From Verrucomicrobiota bacterium (GTDB lineage Bacteria > Verrucomicrobiota > Verrucomicrobiia > Opitutales > Opitutaceae): a stretch of DNA of 17,393 nucleotides. The stretch lies in assembly GCA_023416735.1 (NCBI GenBank), contig JAEZGX010000028.1, forward strand, positions 1 through 17,393, in the 5' to 3' direction. A program made the translations under genes and the position numbers. The stretch's first letter is position 1. Every line of letters begins with the position of its first letter. The notes under the pieces are model-generated. The model was not told the origin of the DNA, searched no databases, and was given only the letters and a program-made list of their open reading frames with translations. Shown here piece after piece: positions 1-7,856 of this stretch.

Positions 1-115
1 GCGCTCTTTCGAGCGCGGAGATGGCACTTTCGTAAGTGTCGGCAGAAGAGTGACGGGCAAGAGCATTCGCGAGCGGCTCGAACTTCTTCTCAAGCATCTG
101 CTTCATCGCTGTCAT
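1..115 (-). CDS. Possible hypothetical protein, N-terminal part only
   Basis: An open frame on the minus strand starts at an ATG at 115 (reading MTAMKQMLEKKFEPLANALA...) and runs off the left edge after 38 codons. The visible part is charged and looks helical. I do not recognise a family. The same frame is also open upstream of the ATG, back towards the end of cas2, so the start is uncertain. It follows cas2 on the same strand, where a CRISPR array might be expected; no repeats are seen. It could be chance coding in GC-rich DNA. A small perfect hairpin (GCGCTC/GAGCGC, 1-16) lies at the very edge. Confidence 0.3.
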   Translation of the reverse strand, partial: MTAMKQMLEKKFEPLANALARHSSADTYESAISALERA

Positions 116-229
116 CTTTCCGCGTAACTGCCTGCTCTCCAGCACGCGAGCGCCTCCTCGCGTTGCTCGAGCACGTCGCTGCTCGCGTCGCAGCTCAAAA
201 AAAACGCGCAATCCGCTCCGTCTCCTGCG

Positions 230-520
230 TCACACCACATAGCACGGCTGATCGAAGTGATGATAGGCTTGCCCGAGCGCCGTGATCTGTCGGTCGCCGC
301 GGCTCTCCGCCAGTCCGAGTTCGATAAACAGCACTTGATCCTCCTCGTGATGAATCACCGCCTTCAACTTCCCCTCCAACTCCACGCGCTCCGTCGCGCT
401 CAAATCGCATTCGAAAACCGAATACTGCAGATGATTCCCATAGTCCTGACACACGCGAAACACCTTCCGCAATCGTTTCGGATCAGCGATATCATAGCTC
501 ACGATATAGGTGTGACGCAT
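230..520 (-). CDS. cas2: CRISPR-associated endonuclease Cas2
   Basis: A 96-residue protein, the usual length for Cas2. It begins MRHTYIVSYDIADPKRLRKV, the classical Cas2 beta-strand with the conserved metal-binding Asp (D10 in the SYDI motif). It continues with the ferredoxin-like pattern, including LQYSVFECDL. Cas2 dimers bridge two Cas1 dimers in the spacer-integration complex; this structural role is known for the family. It lies 74 bases downstream of the cas4-cas1 fusion on the same strand and is probably co-transcribed with it. No Shine-Dalgarno sequence is visible before the ATG at 520. The gene looks intact although the interference genes upstream are broken. The identification is firm; whether the complex is still active is unknown. 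Confidence 0.95.
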   Translation of the reverse strand: MRHTYIVSYDIADPKRLRKVFRVCQDYGNHLQYSVFECDLSATERVELEGKLKAVIHHEEDQVLFIELGLAESRGDRQITALGQAYHHFDQPCYVV

Positions 521-594
521 GACAATAGAGGACTACGTGAGCATGCGGCGTAAAACCCTCTTGTCACTCCGGAATTAGAATCCCTGCCCCATCG

Positions 595-2580
595 CTACCG
601 CGTCATGAAAGGCGCATATTGCTCGATCTCCCCCGTCAACGCCTTCGCCAACAAACGCGCCTGCAGTTCGAGCGCCCGCCGATAACTCACTTGGTAATCA
701 AAGACCGGATGCACGATCGTCGAGTTCAGCCGTTGTTCATACGCATTGAAAAACCGCTTCCGCCCCTCCGCGCTCAGGTTCACCGCCTCGCCTGCACGCA
801 CGAAGTCACCCGGTCCTATTACGCGTGTGTTGATCGCCGTCAGCACCACGGAATCCGCGATCAACGGACGAAACTCCTCCATCAAGTCCAATGCCAGCGC
901 CGGCCGTCCGAAACGCGGCTGATGATAAAATCCCACATAAGGATCGAAACCCACCGCGTGCGCAGCCACCGTGCAATCGCGCGCCAGCAAACTGTATCCA
1001 AGCGACAACAACGCATTCACCGCATCGCGCGGCGGGCGCCTATTGCGCCGCGTGAAATCAAAGGTGAAGCACTGCTGCCCCGCCGCGTCTTCCTTCTTTC
1101 TACGAGGTGAGGCTGCCGCGTTCGTTGTCACCCGCTCCGCTTCCCCACCCGTCCCCGCGAGGAACGCCTCGTCGTCCGGCGCCGCGTTTTCCCCGACTTT
1201 GATCATTCCGGCGAAATTCTCGAAATAGACCAACGCTGCCGCGCCTTCGATCCCCAACAATTCTCCAGCACTTCCGGCTTCCAACGCGGCTTGCGCGGCG
1301 TGCTTCATGCGCGCAAGCGCGAGCCCCGGCGCCGAAACGTGATTGCGCATGAGCAACGTGCGCTGATTCCGAATTTTCCCGTGCACGCACAACCGCGCCA
1401 TTCGCAGCGACTCTGCTGCGTCGGCCGCGGCGCGAAATTGGGTGATGCGTGTAAACACGTTCTTAAGACTCTGGCCCCGCGTAAGCCCGTAGAAAAATCC
1501 GCCGCTCGAGAAATAGCTCACCGGGATATCTTTCTCGCACAGCGTCTGGAGCAACGCCGTCGAAATCGTCGCCGCACCAAAAACCGCCACATGGCTCAAA
1601 TCGCTCATGCGCACTTCTGCCACCACCTCCCCCTTCTCGCGCACCTGCACGAGCTCCGACTTTTTTCCCACACTCACGCCGGCCGTCGCGATATAGAGCG
1701 GACGCGTGTCGTCGCGGGCCGCAATCAACCGACGCATTGGCGCCGGCTTTCGCGCCGCGTCCGCCACATACGTGCCAGGAAGTTCGTGCACAGCCCCAAA
1801 CTCGCGATCGAACCCAAACGTCCCCTGACGCGGAATTGTATCCTCATCATCAGGACGCACCGGCGCATCCCGTAGCAGGCGCGTTTCGTCGGGCAGGCAA
1901 ATCGTCACAAGAGAGCAGCGAACGCATTTCGGCGAATCCACCAACGGCGGGGGAATCGGTCCTTCCATCGCGCGTCGCGCCGCGGCGATCTGCGCATCGA
2001 TCCAACGCTCCAACTCCGGCGTGACTGCCAACGGCACCCGCTGCTTCGTTGCCCGATAGTAAATGATACCCTCGTTGCACGTGTAACCGTTGTCGCGCAG
2101 AATCAGGCATTGCAGACCGAGTTGCATGCGATCCGCATCCCAGATCTCCGGACCGTTTTCGCTCTCACGCGGAGCTCCGATTTTATAGTCGACGGGGCAC
2201 ACGACGAGCGGCGAAAGCAAATCGTCTTCCCGCTCCCTTCGCACCTCCACAAGATCCATCTTCGCTGTCACGCCGAGCCTATCCGACGAAAGCGAAACCG
2301 ACCGCGAATGAATCACCTCCGACTCCGGCGACTGCGTCGCCGCCGGGATCTCAGGTTTCGAGTTTGAGATTTGAGATTCTTCCGCGGGCGCAGCCGGGGG
2401 AAGCGCGCCTTTTCCTGCGTCAACACGCTTGTGCAGCGCCGCACCACGCCTCGTGTCGGCGTTGTGCTGAAACACGCTCTCGACGTGCTCGTAGTAAAAC
2501 AGCCGCGGGCAATAGACGAACTCGTTCAACATCCGCACCGGCAGCGGCTCCGGCGGATCGGGGCTGGGGTTGGGGTTCAT
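595..2580 (-). CDS. cas4-cas1: Cas4-Cas1 fusion, CRISPR adaptation protein (type I-G/I-U)
   Basis: A 661-residue fusion from the ATG at 2580; a TTG at 2586 is an alternative start. The Cas4 part (about residues 12-235) has the four iron-sulfur cysteines (C24 in VYCPRLFYYEH, then C219, C222 and C228 in KCVRCSLVTICLPDE) and the RecB-type motif VDYKIG (D131, K133). The Cas1 part (about 295-655) keeps its metal ligands: E445 in LLGIEGAAA, H553 in GFYHQPRFG, and D565/E568 in LDLMEEFRP. In this family Cas4 trims prespacers in a PAM-dependent way and Cas1 integrates them with Cas2. Such fusions are typical of type I-G systems. Two stretches look inserted: about residues 65-97, which hold a heptamer repeat, and about 466-503 between the catalytic Glu and the conserved NRRPPRD segment. 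Its start overlaps the upstream jetD remnant as ATGA, implying translational coupling. Confidence 0.95.
   Translation of the reverse strand: MNPNPSPDPPEPLPVRMLNEFVYCPRLFYYEHVESVFQHNADTRRGAALHKRVDAGKGALPPAAPAEESQISNSKPEIPAATQSPESEVIHSRSVSLSSDRLGVTAKMDLVEVRREREDDLLSPLVVCPVDYKIGAPRESENGPEIWDADRMQLGLQCLILRDNGYTCNEGIIYYRATKQRVPLAVTPELERWIDAQIAAARRAMEGPIPPPLVDSPKCVRCSLVTICLPDETRLLRDAPVRPDDEDTIPRQGTFGFDREFGAVHELPGTYVADAARKPAPMRRLIAARDDTRPLYIATAGVSVGKKSELVQVREKGEVVAEVRMSDLSHVAVFGAATISTALLQTLCEKDIPVSYFSSGGFFYGLTRGQSLKNVFTRITQFRAAADAAESLRMARLCVHGKIRNQRTLLMRNHVSAPGLALARMKHAAQAALEAGSAGELLGIEGAAALVYFENFAGMIKVGENAAPDDEAFLAGTGGEAERVTTNAAASPRRKKEDAAGQQCFTFDFTRRNRRPPRDAVNALLSLGYSLLARDCTVAAHAVGFDPYVGFYHQPRFGRPALALDLMEEFRPLIADSVVLTAINTRVIGPGDFVRAGEAVNLSAEGRKRFFNAYEQRLNSTIVHPVFDYQVSYRRALELQARLLAKALTGEIEQYAPFMTR
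2351..2378 (-). repeat. Degenerate tandem heptamer repeat inside cas4-cas1
   Basis: Read on the minus strand there are four consecutive 7-base units: GAATCTC, AAATCTC, AAACTCG and AAACCTG. They encode a polar stretch (around ESQISNSKPE) in the low-complexity part of the Cas4 domain, away from the catalytic motifs, and they keep the frame. The 7-base period matches the repeats found in metH further right in this window. Confidence 0.65.
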
Positions 2581-3284
2581 GAGCAACTGGACCGCTGTCG
2601 AAGCATGCTGCTGCCCGCGACCAACGCAAGGATCCGCGAGCTCGCGTAAGCGGCTGGAATCTTTTCCTGCTCTAGCAAAAAACCACGCGAGCGCACATGT
2701 GCACAGAGCGCCAACTCATCCCCTACTAGTCCCGCCGTTTCCTCTGTCAGCGCAGGTTTGGCTGCGACGGCGAAATCGGTGAATTCCGCCAGCGTCGATC
2801 GATCCATCATTACGCTCTCAACGTGCGGAAATGCACGTCGCAGCGCGGACAGAATATGAAAGCCGTGAACATCGATGTCGCCCCAATATAGAATGCGGCA
2901 CGTCTTCAACCATGGGATCGTCCGCAAAACGGCGGCCGCATTGCCCGCTCCCCAAATGCCTACCGCGCGACATTCGGGCAGGGTAAGAAAATTCATCTTG
3001 TTCTCGGCGATGATGACCACGACATCGCACCAGGGCAGCATCTTAACCTGCGACAACGGAATGGACACGTCGCTCACCGGCACGCCCAGTTCGGATTGCA
3101 ACGCACGATCCAGCACGCGCAGCCGGATCAACGGCTCGTCGTAACGCAGGCCATAACGGGTTTCGAAATGCTCCGCTTCCGCAATAATCACCTCCGCGGG
3201 CAGGAGAAAATCGAACAGACTTCGAAACAACGGACGCCGCTCCTCGATAAACTTCGTTCCGACCGCAATAGGGAGAGCGAGTCG
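2577..3284 (-). pseudogene. jetD: Wadjet nuclease subunit JetD, C-terminal remnant (DUF2220/Toprim-like)
   Basis: About 235 codons match the C-terminal catalytic part of JetD. The reading begins at the junction with cas3 (about 3280) with LALPIAVGTKFIEE, which resembles the VxTKFIE segment of JetD proteins. It continues through IIAENKMNFLTLP (Toprim Glu at about 3005) to ILYWGDIDVHGFHIL (DxD, Asp codons at about 2879 and 2873), so all three acidic metal ligands survive. JetD cleaves closed circular DNA after JetABC loop extrusion; this is established for Wadjet. The N-terminal DUF3322-type part and jetA, jetB and jetC are absent from the window. No in-frame start codon is evident near the junction and the upstream cas3 frame is different, so translation is doubtful. 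The stop overlaps the cas4-cas1 ATG (ATGA), the arrangement of two genes of one operon. Confidence 0.8.
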
Positions 3285-3826
3285 TTGTTGAGGAGGCCGA
3301 AGTGCATGGGCCAGCGGGCTCGGGCCATGCCGTAGCCGCGGTTTAGTGCCCGGCTCAAAAGCATGTCCTGCGTGCCGATAAGAATGGCGGGGCGCTCGGG
3401 GTGGATGTCCCATTCTCTGCGGGCGAAATCGTTCTCTTCGCCGCCCATGAGGATGATCGGCGAGTGCATTTGCAGCCAACGAAGTTGCTCAACAGCGCTG
3501 GAAGACAGCGAGAGCTTCCCCGCCTCGTTGGCGGCGAGTAGATTGGTAATCCATTTAACGATCTCGTCCCGGGTCTGCTCCACCAGCGTTCGCATTGGCA
3601 GGCAGTAAACGAGACGACGGGGCCAGTCGGCGCGTTGCAGGCAGACGCGATTCCAAAGCCACGCGAGCACGACGGCGGCGGTTTTTCCGAGCCCCGTCGG
3701 AATATTGATGATCAAGGATTCGCAAGGACGGCCGTCATCTCCTCCGGCGAGCCGCGATTGGTAGTCGTAGGGCGAATTGCCGGTGATCTGTTGGAAGAAA
3801 GTGGTGAATGAAGACAGCAGTTTCAC
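3188..3826 (-). pseudogene. cas3: Cas3 helicase, N-terminal remnant (type I-G/I-U)
   Basis: A likely GTG start at 3826 gives ...SSFTTFFQQITGNSPYDYQSRLA, as expected at the N-terminus of type I-G Cas3; the frame is open upstream to a TTG at 3913. Walker A is intact (IPTGLGKTAA, residues 43-49). It is followed by VYCLPMRTLVEQ and by GTQDMLLSRALNRGYGMARA, which are helicase signatures of this subfamily. Homology stops after FGLLNND (codon 182, base 3281), just before the expected DExH motif. The frame then reads through the jetD remnant out of frame (SLSLLRSERS...) to a stop at 3188. Most of the helicase core and the nuclease domain are therefore missing, and the protein cannot act as Cas3. It lies 255 bases downstream of the WYL regulator gene on the same strand, measured from the GTG. 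Confidence 0.88.
3275..3284. other. Deletion/rearrangement junction between cas3 and jetD
   Basis: To the right of this point the minus strand reads Cas3 (FGLLNND, ending at 3281). To the left it reads JetD in another frame (RLALPIAVGTKFIE, starting about 3284-3278). No insertion-sequence end or target duplication is seen at the point. The exact break can only be placed within a few bases. Confidence 0.75.
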
Positions 3827-4081
3827 AGTGGACGTGGTCAGCGAAAAGGAAATGGCAGCGTATTTAGCGAATGGCTTCGCCCCGTCACATCCATCGGAGG
3901 AGTGACGAAGCAAAAGAAAGCGGCTGACTGGTCATCGAAACGAAAACGCCACACCGGCCATAACCCGATTGAAGCGCGGAAAGAGGGAACACTCGGGACA
4001 CACATGGCGGAACACGCAGGCGACTGTATCAGGCAACTGGTGACACCCTACGTCCCACGATAAGTTCGAGTTGTTCACAGG

Positions 4082-5119
4082 TTATTCACGGTAGCGGGCG
4101 AGCATCGCCGTAGCGGCGGCGCGGATACGGCGGCGGAGTTCGGACGGGGCCAGGACTTCGATGTGCCCACCGCACGCGAGGACGCGCCGCTCCACGTCAG
4201 TGAGATGGTTCAACCGGAAGCTCACCGTGATGCTGCCGTCGGCACGCTCAAGGATGTGTTGCGACGGATGCCAGGGGCGCTCGCGAAAATAGGGCGCGAT
4301 CTCGCGATCGACGAGCAGCCGGACTTCATGCTCTTTCTCGCCGACGAATCGCCCGAGCGCGCCTTCCAGCGAGCGCGCGAGTTCTCGCCGCGAGGGCGGC
4401 GTAAAACCACCGCCCGTTGCCCGCAACTCCTGGATGCGGCCGAGCAGGAAATTCCGCCGCGCGTTTCTCGCGAGGTCATGCGCCACGAGCATCCAGCGAT
4501 GATCCAGGTAGGCCAGATGCAGCGGGCGGACGATGCGCGTCTCCGCCGACGCATTCGCTTTCGGCTTCTGATAAACGAGGCGCATTTCCCGCCCCCGGTG
4601 AATCGCTTCGAGCAAAGTCGCGAAATACCGGTGTTCTGCGTCCGCAGAGGGATCGTCGGGAGCGAACAACAAATCGCTCAACGCGTCGACCGGCAGCGAA
4701 ACCGCACCACCGATCACCGGCGCGATCTTTTCCAACGCCGCCGTGAGCGCCTGCCCAAGCGGAGATCCGCGCCACGCCGCAAACGTCTGCCCTGCCACCG
4801 CCAACGCGAGCGCTTCATCCGCGTCGATGCGCAGCAGCGGCAGCAGCGGATGATGGTGAGTGCAATAATAGCTCCCACCCTCGGCATCCCATTCGATCGA
4901 GACCCCGAGCCGGTCCCGCATGAACTCGATATCGCGTTTGATCGTGCGTCCCGTCATACCGAACTCGCGCGCGATCGATTCCGCGGTGATTTGCTGCTCG
5001 TTGCCCAAGCGCTCGTGGATGCGGATGACGCGTTCGAGTGCGGTGTGGCCACACCCGCGCACCGCGGGACGGCCGCGCAGGCTGATCAAGGAAGAGGAGA
5101 GCTTGGGTAAAGAGGACAT
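4082..5119 (-). CDS. WYL-domain transcriptional regulator
   Basis: A 345-residue protein. Residues about 25-75 form a DeoR/HTH_11-type winged helix (ALERVIRIHERLGNEQQITAESIAREFGMTGRTIKRDIEFMRD). A WYL domain follows at about 165-235 (RLVYQKPK, TRIVRPLHLAYLDHRWMLVAHD), and then a C-terminal extension with the RPWHPSQ motif typical of WCX domains. WYL domains bind ligands, often nucleic-acid related, and the family includes regulators of CRISPR, BREX and CBASS loci. It is the first gene of the minus-strand block that contains the cas and jetD remnants, with 255 bases to the likely cas3 start, so control of the defence locus is a reasonable inference. No Shine-Dalgarno sequence precedes the ATG at 5119. 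It looks intact although its presumed target operon is wrecked. Confidence 0.88.
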   Translation of the reverse strand: MSSLPKLSSSLISLRGRPAVRGCGHTALERVIRIHERLGNEQQITAESIAREFGMTGRTIKRDIEFMRDRLGVSIEWDAEGGSYYCTHHHPLLPLLRIDADEALALAVAGQTFAAWRGSPLGQALTAALEKIAPVIGGAVSLPVDALSDLLFAPDDPSADAEHRYFATLLEAIHRGREMRLVYQKPKANASAETRIVRPLHLAYLDHRWMLVAHDLARNARRNFLLGRIQELRATGGGFTPPSRRELARSLEGALGRFVGEKEHEVRLLVDREIAPYFRERPWHPSQHILERADGSITVSFRLNHLTDVERRVLACGGHIEVLAPSELRRRIRAAATAMLARYRE

Positions 5120-5274
5120 CCCGGCCGGGCTGGAGGCGGCAAAAACGGGGTTGAAAACAGAGCGGTCGAAAATGCGCGCCCGTTGATGTCGAAACCCAAC
5201 TTCAAGGCAATTGCTTTTCCTGAAATTGCGTTTGAGCCCGCGTCCGTCGCGCCTCCTTTGTAGTTAGCCCTACC

Positions 5275-6273
5275 ATGAACTTCGCTCGGATCGCTTTCGC
5301 CCTCGCCGCCCTCCCCTTCGGGCTTCTCGCCAACTCGCCCCGCTCGCTCGTCCTCGAACCCGCCGGCGAACCGAAAAACAAACACGTCGTCCTCCTCTCC
5401 GGCGATGAGGAATACCGCAGCGAGGAATCGCTGCCCATGCTCGCGAAAATCCTCAGCCAGCGGCACGGCTTCACATGCACCGTCCTTTTCGCGCTCGATC
5501 CCGACGGCGTCATCAACCCCGACAACATCCGCTCGCTCGCCGACGCCGCCGCGCTCGACACCGCCGACGTCATCATCATGGCGCTGCGATGGCGCGACTA
5601 CCCCGACGAACAGATGAAGCACTTCGTCGACGCCTACCGCCGCGGCGTCCCCATCATCGCCCTACGCACCTCCACCCACGCCTTCAAAAACTCCGAGGGC
5701 CGCTACATCGACTTCGCGAACTTCGGCCAAAACGTCCTCGGCGAGGATTGGGTCGACCACTGGGGCCATCACAACCACGAAGCCACCCGCGCCGTCGTCG
5801 AACCCGGCGCCGAAAACGAGCCGCTCCTCAACGGCGTCCGCGACATCTTCGGTCCCACCGACGTTTACGAAGTCTATCCGCCCAGCGATGTTCGCATTCT
5901 CCTTCGCGGCCAAGTCCTCGCCGGCATGCAACCCGACTCGCCTCCGGCAACCCACACCAAAAAACGTCGCAGCGACGGCGTCGAACAACCCGTCAACAAT
6001 CCCATGATGCCGCTCGTCTGGACGCGCCTCCACCGCAACGACGCCGGCCGCGAAAACAAGATCCTCGTCAGCACCATCGGCGCCTCGGTCGACTTCGAAA
6101 GCGAAGATCTCCGCCGCCTCATCGTGAACGGCGTTTACTGGGCCCTTGACCTCCCCATTCCCGACCACGCCGACGTCGCCTACGTCGACCCTTTGAAACC
6201 CCGCTACTTCGGTTCCACCATCCACGGCTATCAACGGGGCATGCGGCCCGCCGACTACGGCCCCGGGAAGTAA
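5275..6273 (+). CDS. Exported ThuA-like domain protein
   Basis: A 332-residue protein with an N-terminal signal peptide (MNFARIAFALAALPFGLLANS), so probably periplasmic or secreted. The mature part is a ThuA-like, class I glutamine-amidotransferase-like fold: HVVLLSGDEEYRSEESLPML (about 37-56), then IIALRTSTHAF (127-137), VLGEDWVDHWGHHNHEATR (about 154-172), and a C-terminal IVNGVYWALDLPIP. This form is common in Planctomycetota and Verrucomicrobiota. ThuA was named for trehalose utilisation, but the biochemical activity of this branch is not established and I assign none. It stands alone on the plus strand, divergent from the WYL gene (155-base spacer) and convergent with cobQ (19-base spacer). 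The spacers show no clear promoter or terminator. No Shine-Dalgarno sequence precedes the ATG. Confidence 0.85.
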   Translation: MNFARIAFALAALPFGLLANSPRSLVLEPAGEPKNKHVVLLSGDEEYRSEESLPMLAKILSQRHGFTCTVLFALDPDGVINPDNIRSLADAAALDTADVIIMALRWRDYPDEQMKHFVDAYRRGVPIIALRTSTHAFKNSEGRYIDFANFGQNVLGEDWVDHWGHHNHEATRAVVEPGAENEPLLNGVRDIFGPTDVYEVYPPSDVRILLRGQVLAGMQPDSPPATHTKKRRSDGVEQPVNNPMMPLVWTRLHRNDAGRENKILVSTIGASVDFESEDLRRLIVNGVYWALDLPIPDHADVAYVDPLKPRYFGSTIHGYQRGMRPADYGPGK

Positions 6274-6292
6274 CGTCCGCACCGACGCGGTA

Positions 6293-7747
6293 TCAGAGTT
6301 CCAGATACCGACGCACGGGCTCCAGGTTCATGTGCGCAATGAGGTGATCCGCCATCGCCGCATACACCGCCTGCCGCTTCTCCGCCCAAGGCACCGGATG
6401 CGCTCCGTGCCCCGAAATCCCCGCCGCCAACGCCACCCGCGCGCGCAACTTCGGCGACTCGAACCAGCCGTGCAGATACGTCCCCCAAACATTTCCCACA
6501 CTCACCCCTTCCTCCCTCGCGTCGTTCCCTTCCCACAGCGTCTGCAACGCCTCCGCGGCGCCCGTCAACCGGCTGCGCCCCATGTGAATCTCATACGCGC
6601 TCCACCGCTGTCCGTCGCATTCCGCCTCGATCTGCCGCACGATTTTCGACCCGGAAAATTCCGTCACCACCGGCAACAATCCCAAGCCGCTCTCCTCGCC
6701 CGCGTCGCCCGCCACACCGTTAACGTCGCTCAATCTCTCGCCGAGCATCTGAAACCCGCCGCACACTCCGACCACCAACACCCCGCGTTTAGCCGCCGCG
6801 TGAATCGCCCGGTCGAGCCCGCGCGACCGCAGCCACCGCAAATCCGCGATCGTGTTCTTCGACCCCGGCAAGACAATCGCGCGCGCCTTCGCCAGCACGT
6901 CCGCGTCGTCTGTCCAACGCACGCGCACACCTGCATCGTCCCACCACGGTTGGCAATCCGTCAGGTTCGCCGCATGCGGATAGCGCACCCACGCAATCGT
7001 CTCGCCCTCCCCGCGATCCTCATCCGCCACGCTCAATCCATCCTCTTCCTCCGGCTGCAAATCCCCCCGAAACGGCACCGTCCCCAAAATCTCAATACCC
7101 GGCGCATGCGGCGCGATCCACTGCTGCGGATTCGGAAACAAACTCAGATCGCCGCGAAACCGATTCACGATCGCCCCGAGCCCGCGCCAACGATCGTCCG
7201 GCGGCAGCAACGCCCACGTCCCCGCCAACTGCGCATAAATCCCGCCTCGATCGATATCGCCCACCAATACCCACCGCCCGTCCAGATGCCGCACCGGCCG
7301 CAGGTTCACCAAATCGCGCTCCATCAGATTCAACTCCACCGGACTGCCCGCACCTTCCATCACGAGCACATCGCAGCGCGCCCGCCACCCATCGAGCGTC
7401 TCCGCCACCACCCGCCACATCGCGTCGAAGCTCCCGAAGTAATCGCGTCCTTCGAGATGCTGTCGTGCCTTTCCCAATACAACGAGTTGCGACGTCCGCT
7501 GCGTGCTCGGCTTCAGCAAAATCGGATTCATCTCCACGATCGGCCGCAGCCCGCATGCTTCCGCCTGCACCGCCTGCGCCCGCGCCATCTCGCCGCCTTC
7601 GAGCGTCACCCACGCATTGTTCGACATGTTCTGCGCCTTGAAGGGCGCCACCCGCACGCCCTCCCGACGCAACCACGCACAGATCGCCGTGGTCATCCAC
7701 GTCTTCCCCACATTGGAAGAAGTGCCGAGAACGGAGAGCGCCTTCAT
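6293..7747 (-). CDS. cobQ: Cobyric acid synthase CobQ (CbiP)
   Basis: A 484-residue protein, the normal length. It carries the N-terminal P-loop-like dethiobiotin-synthetase-type domain (LGTSSNVGKTWMTTAI, residues 7-22; KAQNMSNNAWVT, 37-48; VLVMEGAGSPVELNL, about 127-141). The C-terminal class I glutamine amidotransferase domain has nucleophile C329 in VVGVCGGFQMLG and H426 in GTYLHGWFE. The enzyme amidates positions b, d, e and g of adenosylcobyrinic acid a,c-diamide in the cytoplasm, using glutamine and ATP. It is the last gene of the minus-strand B12 string, 109 bases downstream of cobO, which makes the adenosylated substrates. The spacer holds a long inverted repeat, so its expression relative to the genes upstream may be modulated. 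No other corrin-ring or loop-assembly genes are in the window. Confidence 0.96.
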   Translation of the reverse strand: MKALSVLGTSSNVGKTWMTTAICAWLRREGVRVAPFKAQNMSNNAWVTLEGGEMARAQAVQAEACGLRPIVEMNPILLKPSTQRTSQLVVLGKARQHLEGRDYFGSFDAMWRVVAETLDGWRARCDVLVMEGAGSPVELNLMERDLVNLRPVRHLDGRWVLVGDIDRGGIYAQLAGTWALLPPDDRWRGLGAIVNRFRGDLSLFPNPQQWIAPHAPGIEILGTVPFRGDLQPEEEDGLSVADEDRGEGETIAWVRYPHAANLTDCQPWWDDAGVRVRWTDDADVLAKARAIVLPGSKNTIADLRWLRSRGLDRAIHAAAKRGVLVVGVCGGFQMLGERLSDVNGVAGDAGEESGLGLLPVVTEFSGSKIVRQIEAECDGQRWSAYEIHMGRSRLTGAAEALQTLWEGNDAREEGVSVGNVWGTYLHGWFESPKLRARVALAAGISGHGAHPVPWAEKRQAVYAAMADHLIAHMNLEPVRRYLEL

Positions 7748-7754
7748 CGCTTAG

Positions 7755-7856
7755 TCATCGTGCTCGTGATCTTACTCGTGCTCGTGATCGCTCCTTTGAT
7801 CGCGCTCATCCGCCCCCCACCTCGATTACGATCAAGATTACGATCACGAGCACGAT
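7755..7856. repeat. Inverted repeat of 6-base-period units between cobO and cobQ
   Basis: The left arm is 7755-7790 and the right arm about 7822-7856. The outermost 15 bases (ATCGTGCTCGTGATC at 7757-7771, and GATCACGAGCACGAT at 7842-7856) are perfectly complementary. The next 19 bases of each arm pair with about five mismatches, leaving a loop of some 30 bases. Each arm is itself a degenerate run of 6-base units (TCGTGC, TCGTGA, CGATCA, CGATTA). The right arm abuts the cobO stop codon. Transcribed, it would form a long hairpin between the two genes. Neither strand ends in a T-run, so it is not a classical terminator. Confidence 0.8.

Noticed and set aside
1..229. CRISPR array expected beside cas2
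   Set aside because: No direct repeat of 28-37 bases with regular spacing is present; an array could lie further left, outside the window.
3188..3280. Tail of the cas3 frame as a genuine Cas3 C-terminus
   Set aside because: Residues after FGLLNND are the out-of-frame reading of jetD and lack the expected DExH motif.
4163..5110. 315-codon plus-strand frame opposite the WYL gene
   Set aside because: It is a shadow of the WYL regulator, which carries clear HTH and WYL motifs on the other strand.
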